Source: Euclidia mi (Eukaryota; Arthropoda; Insecta; Lepidoptera; Erebidae). From it: 64,000 bases of DNA. The position numbers were made by a program, and so were the translations under genes. The stretch spans positions 1,721,501 to 1,785,500 of the forward strand of contig OX123184.2 in the NCBI GenBank assembly GCA_944739405.2, given 5' to 3'. Shown piece after piece: positions 45,409 through 56,735 of this stretch. Below the pieces are notes generated by a model. It did not search any database, was not told the origin of the DNA, and saw only the letters and a list, made by a program, of their open reading frames with translations. Each line of letters opens with the position of its first letter. Position 1 is the first letter of the stretch.

Positions 45409-46032
45409 CTGGTTATGGCTAAGTCAGCTTTCTAGTTAAGACATGGTTAGACGGAATATTAGTAAAGTCACAGAGCGATCAACATCCGTCCTGTTGAACC
45501 GCTGTCCTTAGAATATGAGTGATGACGATGATAATATATGAATAATACTCATTTGTTACCTCCACTTCATCAAAATAGTAAGTGATATCGAACATATTCA
45601 CTCAACAGAAACCTACTAAGTCTGATGCTAAGACCAATAATAAGCATAATAAGAAACTTTTTATGCCCTCCTTGATAATGAATTTGTCATACTTATCAAC
45701 TTATGACTTTCATTTACTCTTATAGAATAGGATAACTTGAAATAAGCACATCATGTAATTTTTTGTATCAGCAATAATCACGCTCTATGTTATAATTACC
45801 ATCAATTGAGATGCAGGTATCATACCTATCGTCTGCTTCATTATATCTTGACATCATTGTTATGCAATGAGAGTATTAAATAATCATGAAAATTTGACCT
45901 TAACTAACACCCGAAGTAAGTTTTTCAATTAACGACATTATCAATTTGAATATGTAGATGAGACCCCAGCCCTATCAATTCAATCTAAACTACTGCGCCC
46001 ATTCATCCATGTTCATATTGATTAAGGAATTA
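45409..46032. other. Unique AT-rich DNA
   Basis: No supported feature. Confidence 0.4.
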
Positions 46033-46247
46033 TCTTATACTAATATATAAAGCTGAAGAGTCTGTTTGTTTGTTTGGTTGAACGCGCTAATCTCAGGAAC
46101 TACTGGTCCAATTTGAAAAATTCTTTCAGTGTTAGATAGCCCATTTATCGAGGAAGGCTATAGACTATTATATAACATCGCGCTATGAGCGACGGGAGCG
46201 GAGTAGAAGCCTTAAATAACGAGGGTGTAACCGCGGGCATCCTCTAG
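46033..46247 (+). mobile_element. Short non-autonomous Helitron (Lep1-like)
   Basis: Begins TCTTATACTAATATATAAAG, has gaacgcgctaatctcagg and ccgcgggcatcc, and ends CTAG followed by T. These are the marks of the widespread Lep1-type Helitron of Lepidoptera. It is a different subfamily from 41481-41687. Confidence 0.8.
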
Positions 46248-46456
46248 TATTTAAATAAAATTCATTTACTTTTTTGAGAAAAGAATTAAGAAGACATTTT
46301 AGGGTTGCTATAACCAAGTATGCTCTTCATAAATCAAATTTTTGGCAACATTATCGAATATGACGAGCACTAAACATGGCCTCTTGTTTCAACGTAGTAT
46401 TGAAGACTCCTAAAAATGTCAAAAATACATTGACTGAAGCAAATCCTATGTTTATA

Positions 46457-48087
46457 CACTGGTCAGCAAATAAACCGAGCCACCCGCTACCTAGGAACTC
46501 TGATTCGATTTTCTCACAAAGTATAAAACTTACAACTATCAAAGTTATACCTACAAAAAGTGCGTTTCATGGTGATTAAAATGACTACAAATTAATTCGA
46601 AAGTACCGTCAACTCACATTGTAATCAAGCAACAAACACAATGCTAACGATTTGCTCTGTTTTCACCAGAGTTTGAAATTGGCGTTCTTTTTCTCTACAA
46701 TGAGGGTAGTCGGATATTTCTTATCATTTCTTTAGTTTTTGTCCATCGTTTGCTCAGACGCGTGTGTTTTTGCTACTTTTTTCGATTAATAATGGATACA
46801 ACACCTCAGGAAGCAGCTCAAGCTGTAGCATTATTTCAAGCAGGCATTGCGCAACGTGAAGTCGCTCGAAGGCTTCGAATCAGCAGATCTTCGGTGCAAC
46901 GAGTTTACAGACGATACCTAGAGACTGGAGCATTCGATCGCCGTCCAGGTACGGGCAGACCTAGGGCTACATCAGCAGCAGATGATCGTTATATCCACCT
47001 TACTGTTCTGCGAAATCGCCACCTCAACGCAGTTCAAGTCCAACAAAGTCTGCGTGACGAACGGCAAGTGGTCATAAGTTCAGATACCGTCAGAAGGAGA
47101 CTTGCTGAACGGAACCTGACCCCAAAAAGAGCTGCAACAGGCCCAGCATTAACGGTAGCACACCGTCGAGCACGACTTGAATTTGCTCGAGAGCATAGGG
47201 ATTGGACATTAGAGCAGTGGAGTAATGTACTCTTCACTCATGAGACCAGGGTGAGTTTACATGGAAGTGATCGACGTCAGAGAGTATATCGTCGCCGTGG
47301 AGAACGTTATTCTCAGTGTTGCATCGAGGAAACTGTTGCTTATGGATGGATCTGTAATGGTCTGGGACGGCATCTCGTTAACAGCACATACAGCGTTAGT
47401 TTTCATCGAACCTACGGGCCGTACACGTGGACTGACTTCTCATCGCTACATTACTGAAATCCTCGCAGACCATGTGGTACCTTACGCAGGATATATCGGA
47501 CAGGCAATTGATGCATGATAATGCACGGCCTCATGTTACTCATGTGGTGACCCAGTATCTACGCGACGTCAGCATTCGCACGATGGACTGGCCAGCTCGA
47601 AGCCCGGACTTGAATCTGATAGAACATTTATGGGATGAGCTGAAACGTCGGGTTCGAGCCCGGGTACCTGCTCCAACAAGGCTTCCAGAGCTGCGAATCG
47701 TAATTGAAGAGGAGTGGAATACAATTCCTCAAGATTTTATCGTCAGGCTCGTAAGGTCGATGAATACAAGGGTGCTGGCAGTTATCCGAGCAAGGGGAGG
47801 GAATACGGAATATTGATCAATTGATTTTATCTTTGTTTTTTGGCTTTAATTTTTTTTTCACTTTATCATTACTAACGATTGTCACGACTGGAAAACGACA
47901 CTTCTTTGTAAAATCCTTAATAAACACTGAAATATTGATTAAACCCAATGAGTTTCCTTTCATTTTAATCACCATGAAACGCACTTTCTGTAGGTACAAC
48001 TTTGATAATTGTAGGTTTTTTAGTTTTTGAGAAAATCGAATTAGAGTGCCTAGGTAGCGGGTGGCTCGGTTAATTTGCTGTCCAGTA
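46457..48087 (+). mobile_element. Tc1-like DNA transposon, 1.63 kb, nearly full length
   Basis: Long terminal inverted repeats start ACTGGTCAGCAAATAAACC on the left and ACTGGACAGCAAATTAACC (read inward) on the right. They stay similar for about 150 bases, to gtagg.ac and the gtgcgtttcatggtga block. TA stands outside both ends. Length and gene position are those of a complete Tc1 element. The transposase is broken (see next entry). Confidence 0.92.
46792..47816 (+). pseudogene. Tc1-like transposase (DD34E), frameshifted, first Asp lost
   Basis: Start chosen at MDTTPQEAAQAVALFQAG. Residues 5-60 form the first helix-turn-helix (QREVARRLRISRSSVQRVYRR), followed by a GRPR linker. The usual first catalytic site F-[ST]-D-E is FTHET here: Asp changed to His. 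The frame shifts near 47330 into SVMVWDGIS and again near 47510 into HDNARPHVTHVV (second Asp) and SPDLNLIEHLWDEL (Glu). The C-terminus ends at a normal stop at 47816. The enzyme would bind TIRs and cut and paste the element; this copy cannot. Confidence 0.93.
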
Positions 48088-49483
48088 TATTTATAAAAGC
48101 TTTCCATTATAATTTAGGGTACGAAAATGGAATTCCTCTGATAATATACACTTACGGCACATGTGTGGAGATAAAACGGTTTCAAGCAAAATGGATGTGC
48201 GAGCGAACGCTGTGTTTTATTCGTGCGACCGTATTTTATAGGTTGTCAGTAGGTACTGGGAATGGCTCTGGCGCAAACAATAAACAAGTCGCTTGTGTAG
48301 ACCGGCTCAGATTGTATTTCGGCTACAATTATAACGGTGCTTGAGGCTTTATACTCGTGTGTATAGTCACGTGTAAAGTATACTAGGTACAAATAACTGC
48401 TAAGCCATAAAGCACTGTGTTTAATTTTAAGCTTGTCAAATACGAAATCTGTTCGAAAATTCAACTATTCAATTATACGCGATCAACGAAGAAGGATTTT
48501 TGGGACACTATATTATTAAAAGAAGAATTTATAACAATAAGACCTCTACTTAAAAGAAAAGTATAGGATTAAAATATATTATATTGGAAATAGGTATCGA
48601 CACTCCCAAGTAAATAGAAGAAAATGTTTCATTGAAAAGTCGTACTGACTGTTTGATCTTGTTAAGATCGTTGTAAGGTTATTTAGTTAAAGTCCGTTAT
48701 AGAACATTGGACCTTTTCGTTTAGCAATTGAAAAATGTGATAATAGCATTTTCTTCGTAGAAAAAAGTATGATATTATGTTGTAGACTAAGGCTGGACAC
48801 TGTTAAGTTACTTAAAAGTGAGCGCTACTTTTGTTATATCAGACATTCCAATAACTTAATAACATTAATTAATGCACTTTATTGATTGCTTTCCTAGCAG
48901 AATTTTGTAAAAATGTGCACGCAGACAGATTTCACTTTTCAAGGGTAATTCATAATTTTGTGTCTTCGTGGATTTTTTCTTCTTTTTTCAAGGGATATAA
49001 AAATAAATCTTATTATTACTTTAAGCTTGTTTCATTATCATAAAGTGTATTAAACCATGGTACAAAATGGTTTACATTGTATCTTCTTGGGTTTACGCGA
49101 ATGTTACACATTGAAATCAAACTACGGTTTGTTACTATATATTATTGGCATGTTCCTCCAGCTTGGGACCCTGTTATCAGGCCAATGAAACACAAGAAAG
49201 ACAAAGTCACCAGAAGACATCAAGACACAGTGAGCCCATTCTGCGTAGATAGTAACACCAATAGTTGAAAAATGTTCGGGTACTTTGAGATAACTTTTAA
49301 ATTCAGACAATGAAAAATAACACCTGTCTGCCGTGACCACGGTTCCTGTAAAGAAACTGAAACGTCGGCTAGTAATAATTAAAAATGTAGTTCTAGATCA
49401 TTCGGTTTAAATGTAAATCCGTGAAAATGGTTTTGCAACTGAAGACTTAGCCACGAATATTGAAATGGTATACGTTATAGAAA
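48088..49483. other. Unique AT-rich DNA
   Basis: Only short unsupported ORFs on both strands. Confidence 0.4.
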
Positions 49484-49804
49484 TGGAATATTGAAATGGT
49501 ATAAGGCAGCGATAGCCTAGTGGAGAGACCGACAGACTGCAACGCAGCGGGACCGGCTTCGAATCCACGGCGCCCACTAATGACTTTTCGGAGTTATGTG
49601 CGTATTAAATTGTTAATTATCGTGATAATAACAATGTGAGAAAACCTGAATGTCTGAGAGTTCTCCATAATGTTCTTGAATGACATGTGAAGTCTGCCAA
49701 CCCGCACTTGGCCAGCGTGGTGGACTATGGCCTTACCCTTCTCATAGTGAGAAGAGGCCCATGCCCAGCAGTGGGACAGCTTATATACAGGGCTGATGAT
49801 GATG
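49484..49804 (+). mobile_element. tRNA-derived SINE with (GAT)n tail
   Basis: ATACGTTATAGAAA stands before (about 49470) and after (49805) it, a 14-bp TSD. An A-box-like tagcctagtggagagacc and a B-box-like ggcttcgaatcc lie in the first 80 bases. It then shares the ggccagcgtgg and cccagcagtggga core with the other SINE family and ends ggctgatgatgatg. Confidence 0.9.
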
Positions 49805-51383
49805 ATACGTTATAGAAAGTGTTTTCTTATTGTTAGGTAGGTACTGTGACGTCGGCTCTATGCGGCCCGGTTCGCGGCTAACCAACCTCTCCAATCCTCC
49901 CGTTATTAAAACCTTCTCCAAGTTTCGATTAACGATCCTTTGTTGTAAAAGCAATGTGTTTTTCTATAACGATATGTACATACTTTTAAGAAGTTATATT
50001 TACGAATTTAAAGTATTTTAGTTGACTTTCTCTTTAGAAGTAAAAACGTAACATCTAATAATTTTATGGTCCACGCACGCTTATTCGCCAATTTAGTAGG
50101 TGCTAATATAAAAACAGTTTAAGAAAGGAACATAATTCAACCACGGATAAACGTAGTTTGTGTACAAATACATCAATTAAAAAAAATGTAAGCAATTTAA
50201 ATTTAAAATACGTCGTCGTAATCGGTAAAATTTTATTTAGGTAGCATTGATAAAGCAAGTAATTGGTAGCAGGTATACTCCTTTGAAATGGACGTAGTCG
50301 TCGTCGCGTTCACCTCTGCTACAATGTATAATTAGATAAGAGAGGCACCTAACAAGTCAAACTTCGTAACATTGAATTCTCTATAGTTAATCCAAGGCAG
50401 AAGTTAAAGTTTCGCGAAACATCATTAGCATTAATATCATCCCATCAGTGTTTAGTCGGTTATAAAGTCACTGCATTCTAGATAAGCATCGAATGAATAT
50501 TAATGACTAAGATTCACTAAGTCTTCCCTTGTTTACTAAGTGAACATAAATTCCTTTACAAGTTGTTCGGAGTTGCCGCGCCACACTCATCTCAAGTTAA
50601 ACTTGTTGTTTGACCTACAACCCTAGATGCTGGAGTTAAAAATGAAACGAGAATTAAATAAGTTGGTGGTAATATTGTTTATTGTTTCATAGCCATGTTC
50701 AAAGTTAAGAGGAAATATGACGCAGTCTCGTGCAAGTTTATGTAATGTTAATTCATTTTAATAAAACTAGACTAGGTATGTATAAATTGCTTCAAGCAGC
50801 TATATTTTATATTATATATCTTATTGAGGTTAATACCTACTTATAAATACATAAGAATAAGAAAATTTATTTGCCCAGACATGTAGAATGACATACAGAA
50901 TTAAATAATACATGCATGCAAGATCTTAATAACTAAAAGTGGCTCATGACATGTCTGTCATTTCTCATGACGTGCAAATATCTAACATACAATTTTATTA
51001 ATTTATTATTGGATTGGTTACTTTGAAATTATATAAATATACATTAAATAACAGTTATTATTAAAAATTGTCTTAAAATCTATTACATTATCTGATTATT
51101 TAGGTATATCCTTTTCGAGTATCACACATTACAATACATTTTATAATTATGATGATTTACATTCATGTCATAGTTCATATTTATTTTCTATAATAGTCAA
51201 AATGAGTCGTTTAAAAATTCTGTAATAGGTACAATAGTAGGCTTTTTGTGCCAATATCAATTTCATCGTTTGTTTAAGTTGTGGTACAGTTTTCTCTTTC
51301 CAACTTTTGGGCAATTTATTCTATATAATTGGTGCCATGCAAATAACACTCTTGCGCATAACTGCAGTTTTTGATGTAGGTAC
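49805..51383. other. Non-coding; right part is probably the 3' UTR of the LINE at 51384
   Basis: AT-rich. The part next to 51384 (about 50900-51383) probably belongs to the minus-strand LINE, but no tail or TSD is clear. The rest is unique. Confidence 0.4.
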
Positions 51384-52321
51384 TCACAGTTTGCTATCAT
51401 CACGTCTATTCCTTGGAAATTTGTCTGCCATACGAGGTAACAGTTGAGGATTTGTTTTTACGAACATTACCATTTCCAGTATATAAAGTGAGGGTAATGT
51501 TAATATATGATATTTAATTAAATATTTTTTACAACTATCGGTAGTTTTGAGATTAAACATGGATCGCAAGCAGTACTTTTGTCGTTCAAAAATGATATCC
51601 CTATCTGTTGAGTTTCCCCAGAAAATAACACAATATCTAATGATAGACTCAACTAAACCATAATACGCCGTTAAAAGCGCTTCTATATTTAGGGAACGAG
51701 ATAATTTATATAACGCATATGCACCACTGCTTATTATTTTTGCTAGAGCCTCAATATGAGCTTTCCAATTTAAGTTGCTGTCAATTGTTAAATCTAAAAA
51801 TGTTGTTGTATTAGCTGTCTGTATTTTACTATTATTATATTCAATGTCAAGATTACAAAATAATGATGTTCGTTGTCTAAAACGCATAAAAAGTTTAATT
51901 AATATTGATTTTTAAATTATTATTATTCAGCCACGTTACCGCTTCAATTAATGTATTTTTTATGTCCGTTTCATATGTGTCCTTATTATAGCATGGTATA
52001 GTGATCGTACTGTCATCTGCAAACAATGTCATGGGATGTTTTATGGATTTTGGGAAGTCATTAATATAGAGTGTAAACGTAGGTGGTCCTATTACACTGC
52101 CTTGCGGAACTCCATAAGGGACAGTGCGCTCGCATGACGTGAAGATCTCTTCACGCTTGGAGCTCATATTTATTCTGCTGATTTGCGTTACTTGCTTTCT
52201 GTCATGAAGGTAAGATTGAATTAGCCTTAGTAATATACTATGTTGGATATAATCAAATGCCTGTGTCATGTCGCAGAAAATGACACAGGCTGGGGTTTGT
52301 TTGTCCATGTTTGACAGAATT
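51384..52321 (-). pseudogene. LINE reverse transcriptase, C-terminal half
   Basis: It reads FCDMTQAFDYIQHSILL, YGVPQGSVIGPPTFTLYIND, the catalytic LFADDSTITI and WLNNNNLKININ. A one-base shift near 51890 leads into FLDLTIDSNLNWKAHIEAL and a thumb region that ends in a stop at 51384. The YADD-type box has Phe (FADD), normal for this group. It is similar in style to the LINE at 1-3200 but clearly a different family. Confidence 0.88.
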
Positions 52322-53223
52322 GTATCGCACGCTTAGAAATATAGTAACTTAATCCAAAAACATAAGTTTTTGAGAAACGTCTATTAAAGATTCGGACGGT
52401 GGTACATTTTTTACAAAAATAACTATATTTTCCTGTAGATTAGAAAAAACAAAACTAAAATGCTTTTATATCGTGCTTCTGTTATTAATCTACATTTTTA
52501 TAAACAATAAACAAAATAAAATGAAGTGTAAATATGTTTATTTTTATTAATTTATAGATAGTACCTTTTTGGGTCTTTCTATAACTAAAATCGTATTTTT
52601 TCAAAAAGACCTTATATTGTTTAAGTCTCTCATTTTCTGAGCATAGATCAATAGCCTCGTTGCATAACTAAATGAGTCTAAGTAATAATAAATTTCAGAT
52701 TATTTTAAAGGTACTTTTAAGGAAGAAATTGTAAGCAAACAATTTAATAAGTTAAAGTATTTTTATTAAAAATCAAAAACTTCAGGCAGTTGAAATTACA
52801 CAAAAAACAAAAGCGTTTGCTTTACCTACAGAAAAAAAAAAACTAACATAACTTTTCAGTCTTCTCTCATACTAATTAATAGGTACTACTTATAACAATA
52901 ACAATCACATTATTATGAATAATATTTTTTTTTACTTTTAGAGCATAATATTAACATTTAAAGTATCAAATCGTAGAAATCTGCATAGTAACTGGCTATT
53001 AAATTTTTATTAATGAGATCGCGCAAATCTTTCTTTTTGTTTTCACTTAATTCTAGTCTTTGGGTATAAGCTTTAGTAAGGGTTATTTCTTCTGGTCTAT
53101 TCATTTTTTTTCGTTTGTTGCTTATATTTACCATGGTGTAGTCAGTTTGTGTATATGAAGTCTTGTAATAAAATATAAACCGTTCTTCCTTGTAAAATCT
53201 CAATACTTTGACATTGGTCCATA

Positions 53224-55915
53224 TTAGATTGTTTTTATGTATATCTGTATTATAATTATAGCCCAGCTTTCTTGCAAATTTTTTAAGTCCACAAAAAAGT
53301 CGTATGTTAGTTCTTTTACATTAATAGGTTTACCATTTATACGTGCATTTTTTATCAGTGTAACATATTGGTAGGGTGTATATATCGGGCCGGCTTTTTT
53401 ATTTTTCTTTATTTCCTTTTCAATAAGGCTATGTACGTTGTCCCCTTCATTCTGTGTATGCCCTTTAAGTAAATATTTATGTGTAATTGAGTAAATATTC
53501 TCAAAAACAGTCACAGCATACGAGTATAATGATGCAATGAACTTGTTTTTATTCTGCCCACAGCAATTATCTGAATAAAATGTGACGTGGAGAGATTTGT
53601 TCGGATTTTCCTCATTCAGACGTTGTAAGTAATCTAGGATGCATGATCCAATCTCGATAGCACCTCTTTTCCCTTGAACTTCGTCCCAGAAATAGCTATA
53701 CACATTTCCATACGCACCTATTTCATTTGAATACTTTTCATTTTTTTACGTCTTTTCTCTGTCTCCGTTTTCTTTAACATTTCCACTATTGTAAAATTCA
53801 GGCAATACAGTTTAGAAAATAACGAAGATGTTTCTCCAGTAGGACACTGCAAAACTGCCTGTAAATCATATACAGCGCAAATAAACGCGTCACTAATATT
53901 CTGACGATCTAAACGTTTTTCTTGTCGACACAGATCCTTTTCTTTCAGGTGATCGTCATGTTTATTTTAATTTCTATTTTTCGAACCGCGTTGGCAAGTT
54001 CATAATGCAAGCACAAGTCACACCTATCTTTTCTTGGTTCAAAAAAGCTTATATTAAACTGTTTAGTAAAAACATCATAATGCAACCAATAATCAGAAGT
54101 GGATTTTCCTTCTTCTTTTTGACACGCATTGAAATCTTTCCAGAGGTGGGTTATAGTCTTCTCGCCGCTAATATATTCTCTGGAAGTCGTGGCCCTCATA
54201 TAATGTGACGAGATTCGCGGAATCGAATTTATGTGTTCTTTTATGCTTTTTTTTTCCGTGTGGTGACGGATTAAGAATACGAAATGTCACCACCCCATCA
54301 TCCCACGGGTGTCGTAAGAGCCGACAGAGGGAGCATATTATGCAGAGCACAACACTGCAAGAGAAGGAAAACTTGATACAAACCCTATACCAACCCGTTT
54401 GGCCAGCGTGGTATAGTAGGCCTATTCCTCCTTTCAAAGGAGAGGCCTGGTCCAGCAGTGGACTATTAAAGGCTGATGTGATGATTTATGCTCTCAATGA
54501 GCAATGGATCTGTAGGTTTCCTTGATGGAACCCTAATGTCATTACCCACGAAGCCTTGTGGATCAGTTTTCTTTTTAACTGTTCTGATTTGAGGGTCACA
54601 TATACCAAGAGTGTTAATAAAAGAGGTCTTACATATACGATTTAATTGACTGTGAAATAGAAAGCATGGTTTGGTAATCTGGGTTTAGCAGCATTCGTAT
54701 ATTTATACTTTGGCATTATCTCCATCATACAAGATCTGATATAATAAGATCGCTGTAATTCAATATTTTTTAAAGCCTAATATGTATCAAACAATATTCT
54801 TTTTTCGGACTCATTTTATTTTTTCGGAACATTTAAGCCTACTTTTACAAGCATCTTTAACACATCGGGCAGGTACTTCTTTTTGAGTCGCACATGAAAT
54901 GTAAGCTTTTCCAGAATTTGGTAACATCTTTGCTACATTTTGCTTCCATCTCAATGGATCACGCGTACGTTTTCAGGATTTTCGGCTGGGATTCGAGCTA
55001 GTATCACTAGATGCTGGAGTATTGGCAATACTGTTGGATGATAGTGAAGAACTGTTGCTGGAGCTGTATAATGAACGAGTCTTTCTGAGATTTGACCGTG
55101 ATCTTTGTGCGGTATACGTTGGATCTGAGTCGCTCAAATCGACATCACTTTCTTCTGAATTTGTAGGAGATTGAAAATATGTTCCTTGCGTTCTGCTTGC
55201 AACTTTTAAATTGGATGTTGAAGGCCCATCAATAATAGAATGGGCATTTACCTTACTTTTAGAAGAGGAGCTGCTGGAACTGAAAGACGATGTTGATGAA
55301 GATCTTGTCAAAGAAGAACTACTTGAACTTGATGACGATTGGGAATTTTTCGATTGATCCATTTGATTTGATGGTTCTAATCCGTGATACAAATTGTCAG
55401 TTTCTTCTATAGTTTGTGCCTGAAATAAAAGTAACCTAGTTATTAAAGGTTTGTAAATTTATATACTATACCTAAATAAAACAAGACCTTACTTTGTTGG
55501 TGTTATCTGTAGGACATCTTTGAATCATCTTTGAAGTATAATCCGAGACACGTTGATCAGGAGAATTTTCTATTATTAAGGGACAGCGTGTTAATGATTT
55601 ATTTTCACAGTCAGGGGTTGAATGTATAAATAATGAATAATTAATATTTTGTGTGCTAGTTAAAATACAATTAAGAAAGAATATTAGGTAATTAGGTATT
55701 TAAACTTACCCTAATAATATTTTGGTCCATCAAAACATCAGGAGTTGGACTAGCCGGTACAATGTTTTCTCTATCAGTAATATTCTGAAAAAAATAATTG
55801 AAGTTTAAAATAATATAATTACAATTAAGGTACCTACATAATGGCAATGTTCCATTTTCAGTTCATCATCACTTACGTTAACGCTATCACTGTCAGTACT
55901 ACTTTCTTGTAAATT
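53224..55915 (-). pseudogene. Sola-like transposase gene with introns, decayed
   Basis: Small 5' exons with GT-AG borders: 55915-55877 (NLQESSTDSDSVN), 55784-55710, one ending at 55493 (about 40 codons) and one from 55419. Then come a Ser-rich stretch (about 60 residues), a TGA near 54975, WKQNVAKML and KEVPARCVK, and the core: EHINS (split by the SINE), MRATTSREYISGEKTITHL, FNISFFEPRKDRCDLC, AVYDLQAVLQCPTGE, FWDEVQGKRGAIEIGSC, VTFYSDNCCGQNKNKF, LLKGHTQNEGDNVHSLIE and GPIYTPYQYVTLI. The D, D and E of a DDE triad can be proposed in YDLQ, SDNC and NEGD. Stops, shifts and the SINE disable it. Confidence 0.8.
54248..54484 (+). mobile_element. SINE inserted in the transposase coding region
   Basis: Same family as 7950-8182, in opposite orientation. 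The head (ccgtgtggtgacggatt) is at the left and the ggctgatgtgatga tail at the right. An 8-bp TSD, TTTATGCT, flanks it (54240-54247 and 54485-54492). Removing it rejoins the transposase frame at IESI/KEHINS. Confidence 0.92.
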
Positions 55916-56735
55916 CTGAAAACTTAAATAATTTTCCTAGAAAGAAATACATTTGAAATTAGATAATAGTAGATATAATAGAAAAAATATTTTAACATTA
56001 AGTAGACAATTTTACCTGATTTTTATTATTAATATTTCATTTTTCTAAAATGTAGTCTGCCCTTCTCTTAATTTTTATGAACTATTAATCCCGAATAAAT
56101 CTGAAAAAAAAAAAACATAATTATGACAAGATTCATTTATTGATGACAGTCATAAAAAATATATTTAAATCTAGACAGACGTATGTCTAAATTAGTCAGT
56201 TTGAATAAAATGGTTTTTAAAATATTACCGACACAATCATGAGTAAGTTTCTACTATAAACCTTAATTTTATAACAGCATGGACGAAATCACGATTGCGT
56301 CTTTAGGTTATAATTATTTTCACTAAAAGAGTGTCTGAATAATCAATAAGTCACAGTAAACATAAACCATTTTGTAACAGGTAGACTCAACCCAAAATTG
56401 GTCTTTACTTTATTTAAAATTGCAACATGTACTTACCTTATTTTTCGATATTGTATAGGCCTAATTTGGATTAGGTCTCCCCGTTACCGAACACGCAGAA
56501 ACCTGCTCACTACACTCGCGGCGCATTACTGCTTCTGTCTCTCTTTGACCGAGCGCAGGCGAGGGAAGAGGACAGAGTAAGAGAGACTCAAGTACATTTT
56601 TGTCCCGTTCACGCCTCAATAGGTCTCTGTTTTAATAATAAGTCGATGAAGACGGCCATCAAAAGCCATATTATAATTCTAACTCAAATTCACAAAATTT
56701 TGGATTAGGTCACTATAATTCTAAACGTGCGGTAT

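Larger units (their letters stand above)
52326..56731 (-). mobile_element. Sola-like DNA transposon, 4.41 kb, with 34-bp TIRs and a 4-bp TSD
   Basis: Left end CGCACGCTTAGAAATATAG and right end (inward) CGCACGTTTAGAATTATAG are inverted copies that go on to TAATCCAAAA. GTAT is duplicated (52322-52325 and 56732-56735). Precise removal restores the host LINE frame. The transposase type, with YSDNCCGQNKNKF, and the 4-bp TSD fit the Sola superfamily; the same protein region is also catalogued as an uncharacterised arthropod domain. A CpG-richer promoter-like patch lies at 56480-56580, at the 5' end. Confidence 0.85.

Noticed and set aside
54973..55392. Serine-rich host nuclear protein
   Set aside because: It lies inside the TIR-bounded Sola-like transposon and continues into the transposase, so it is the transposase N-terminal region.
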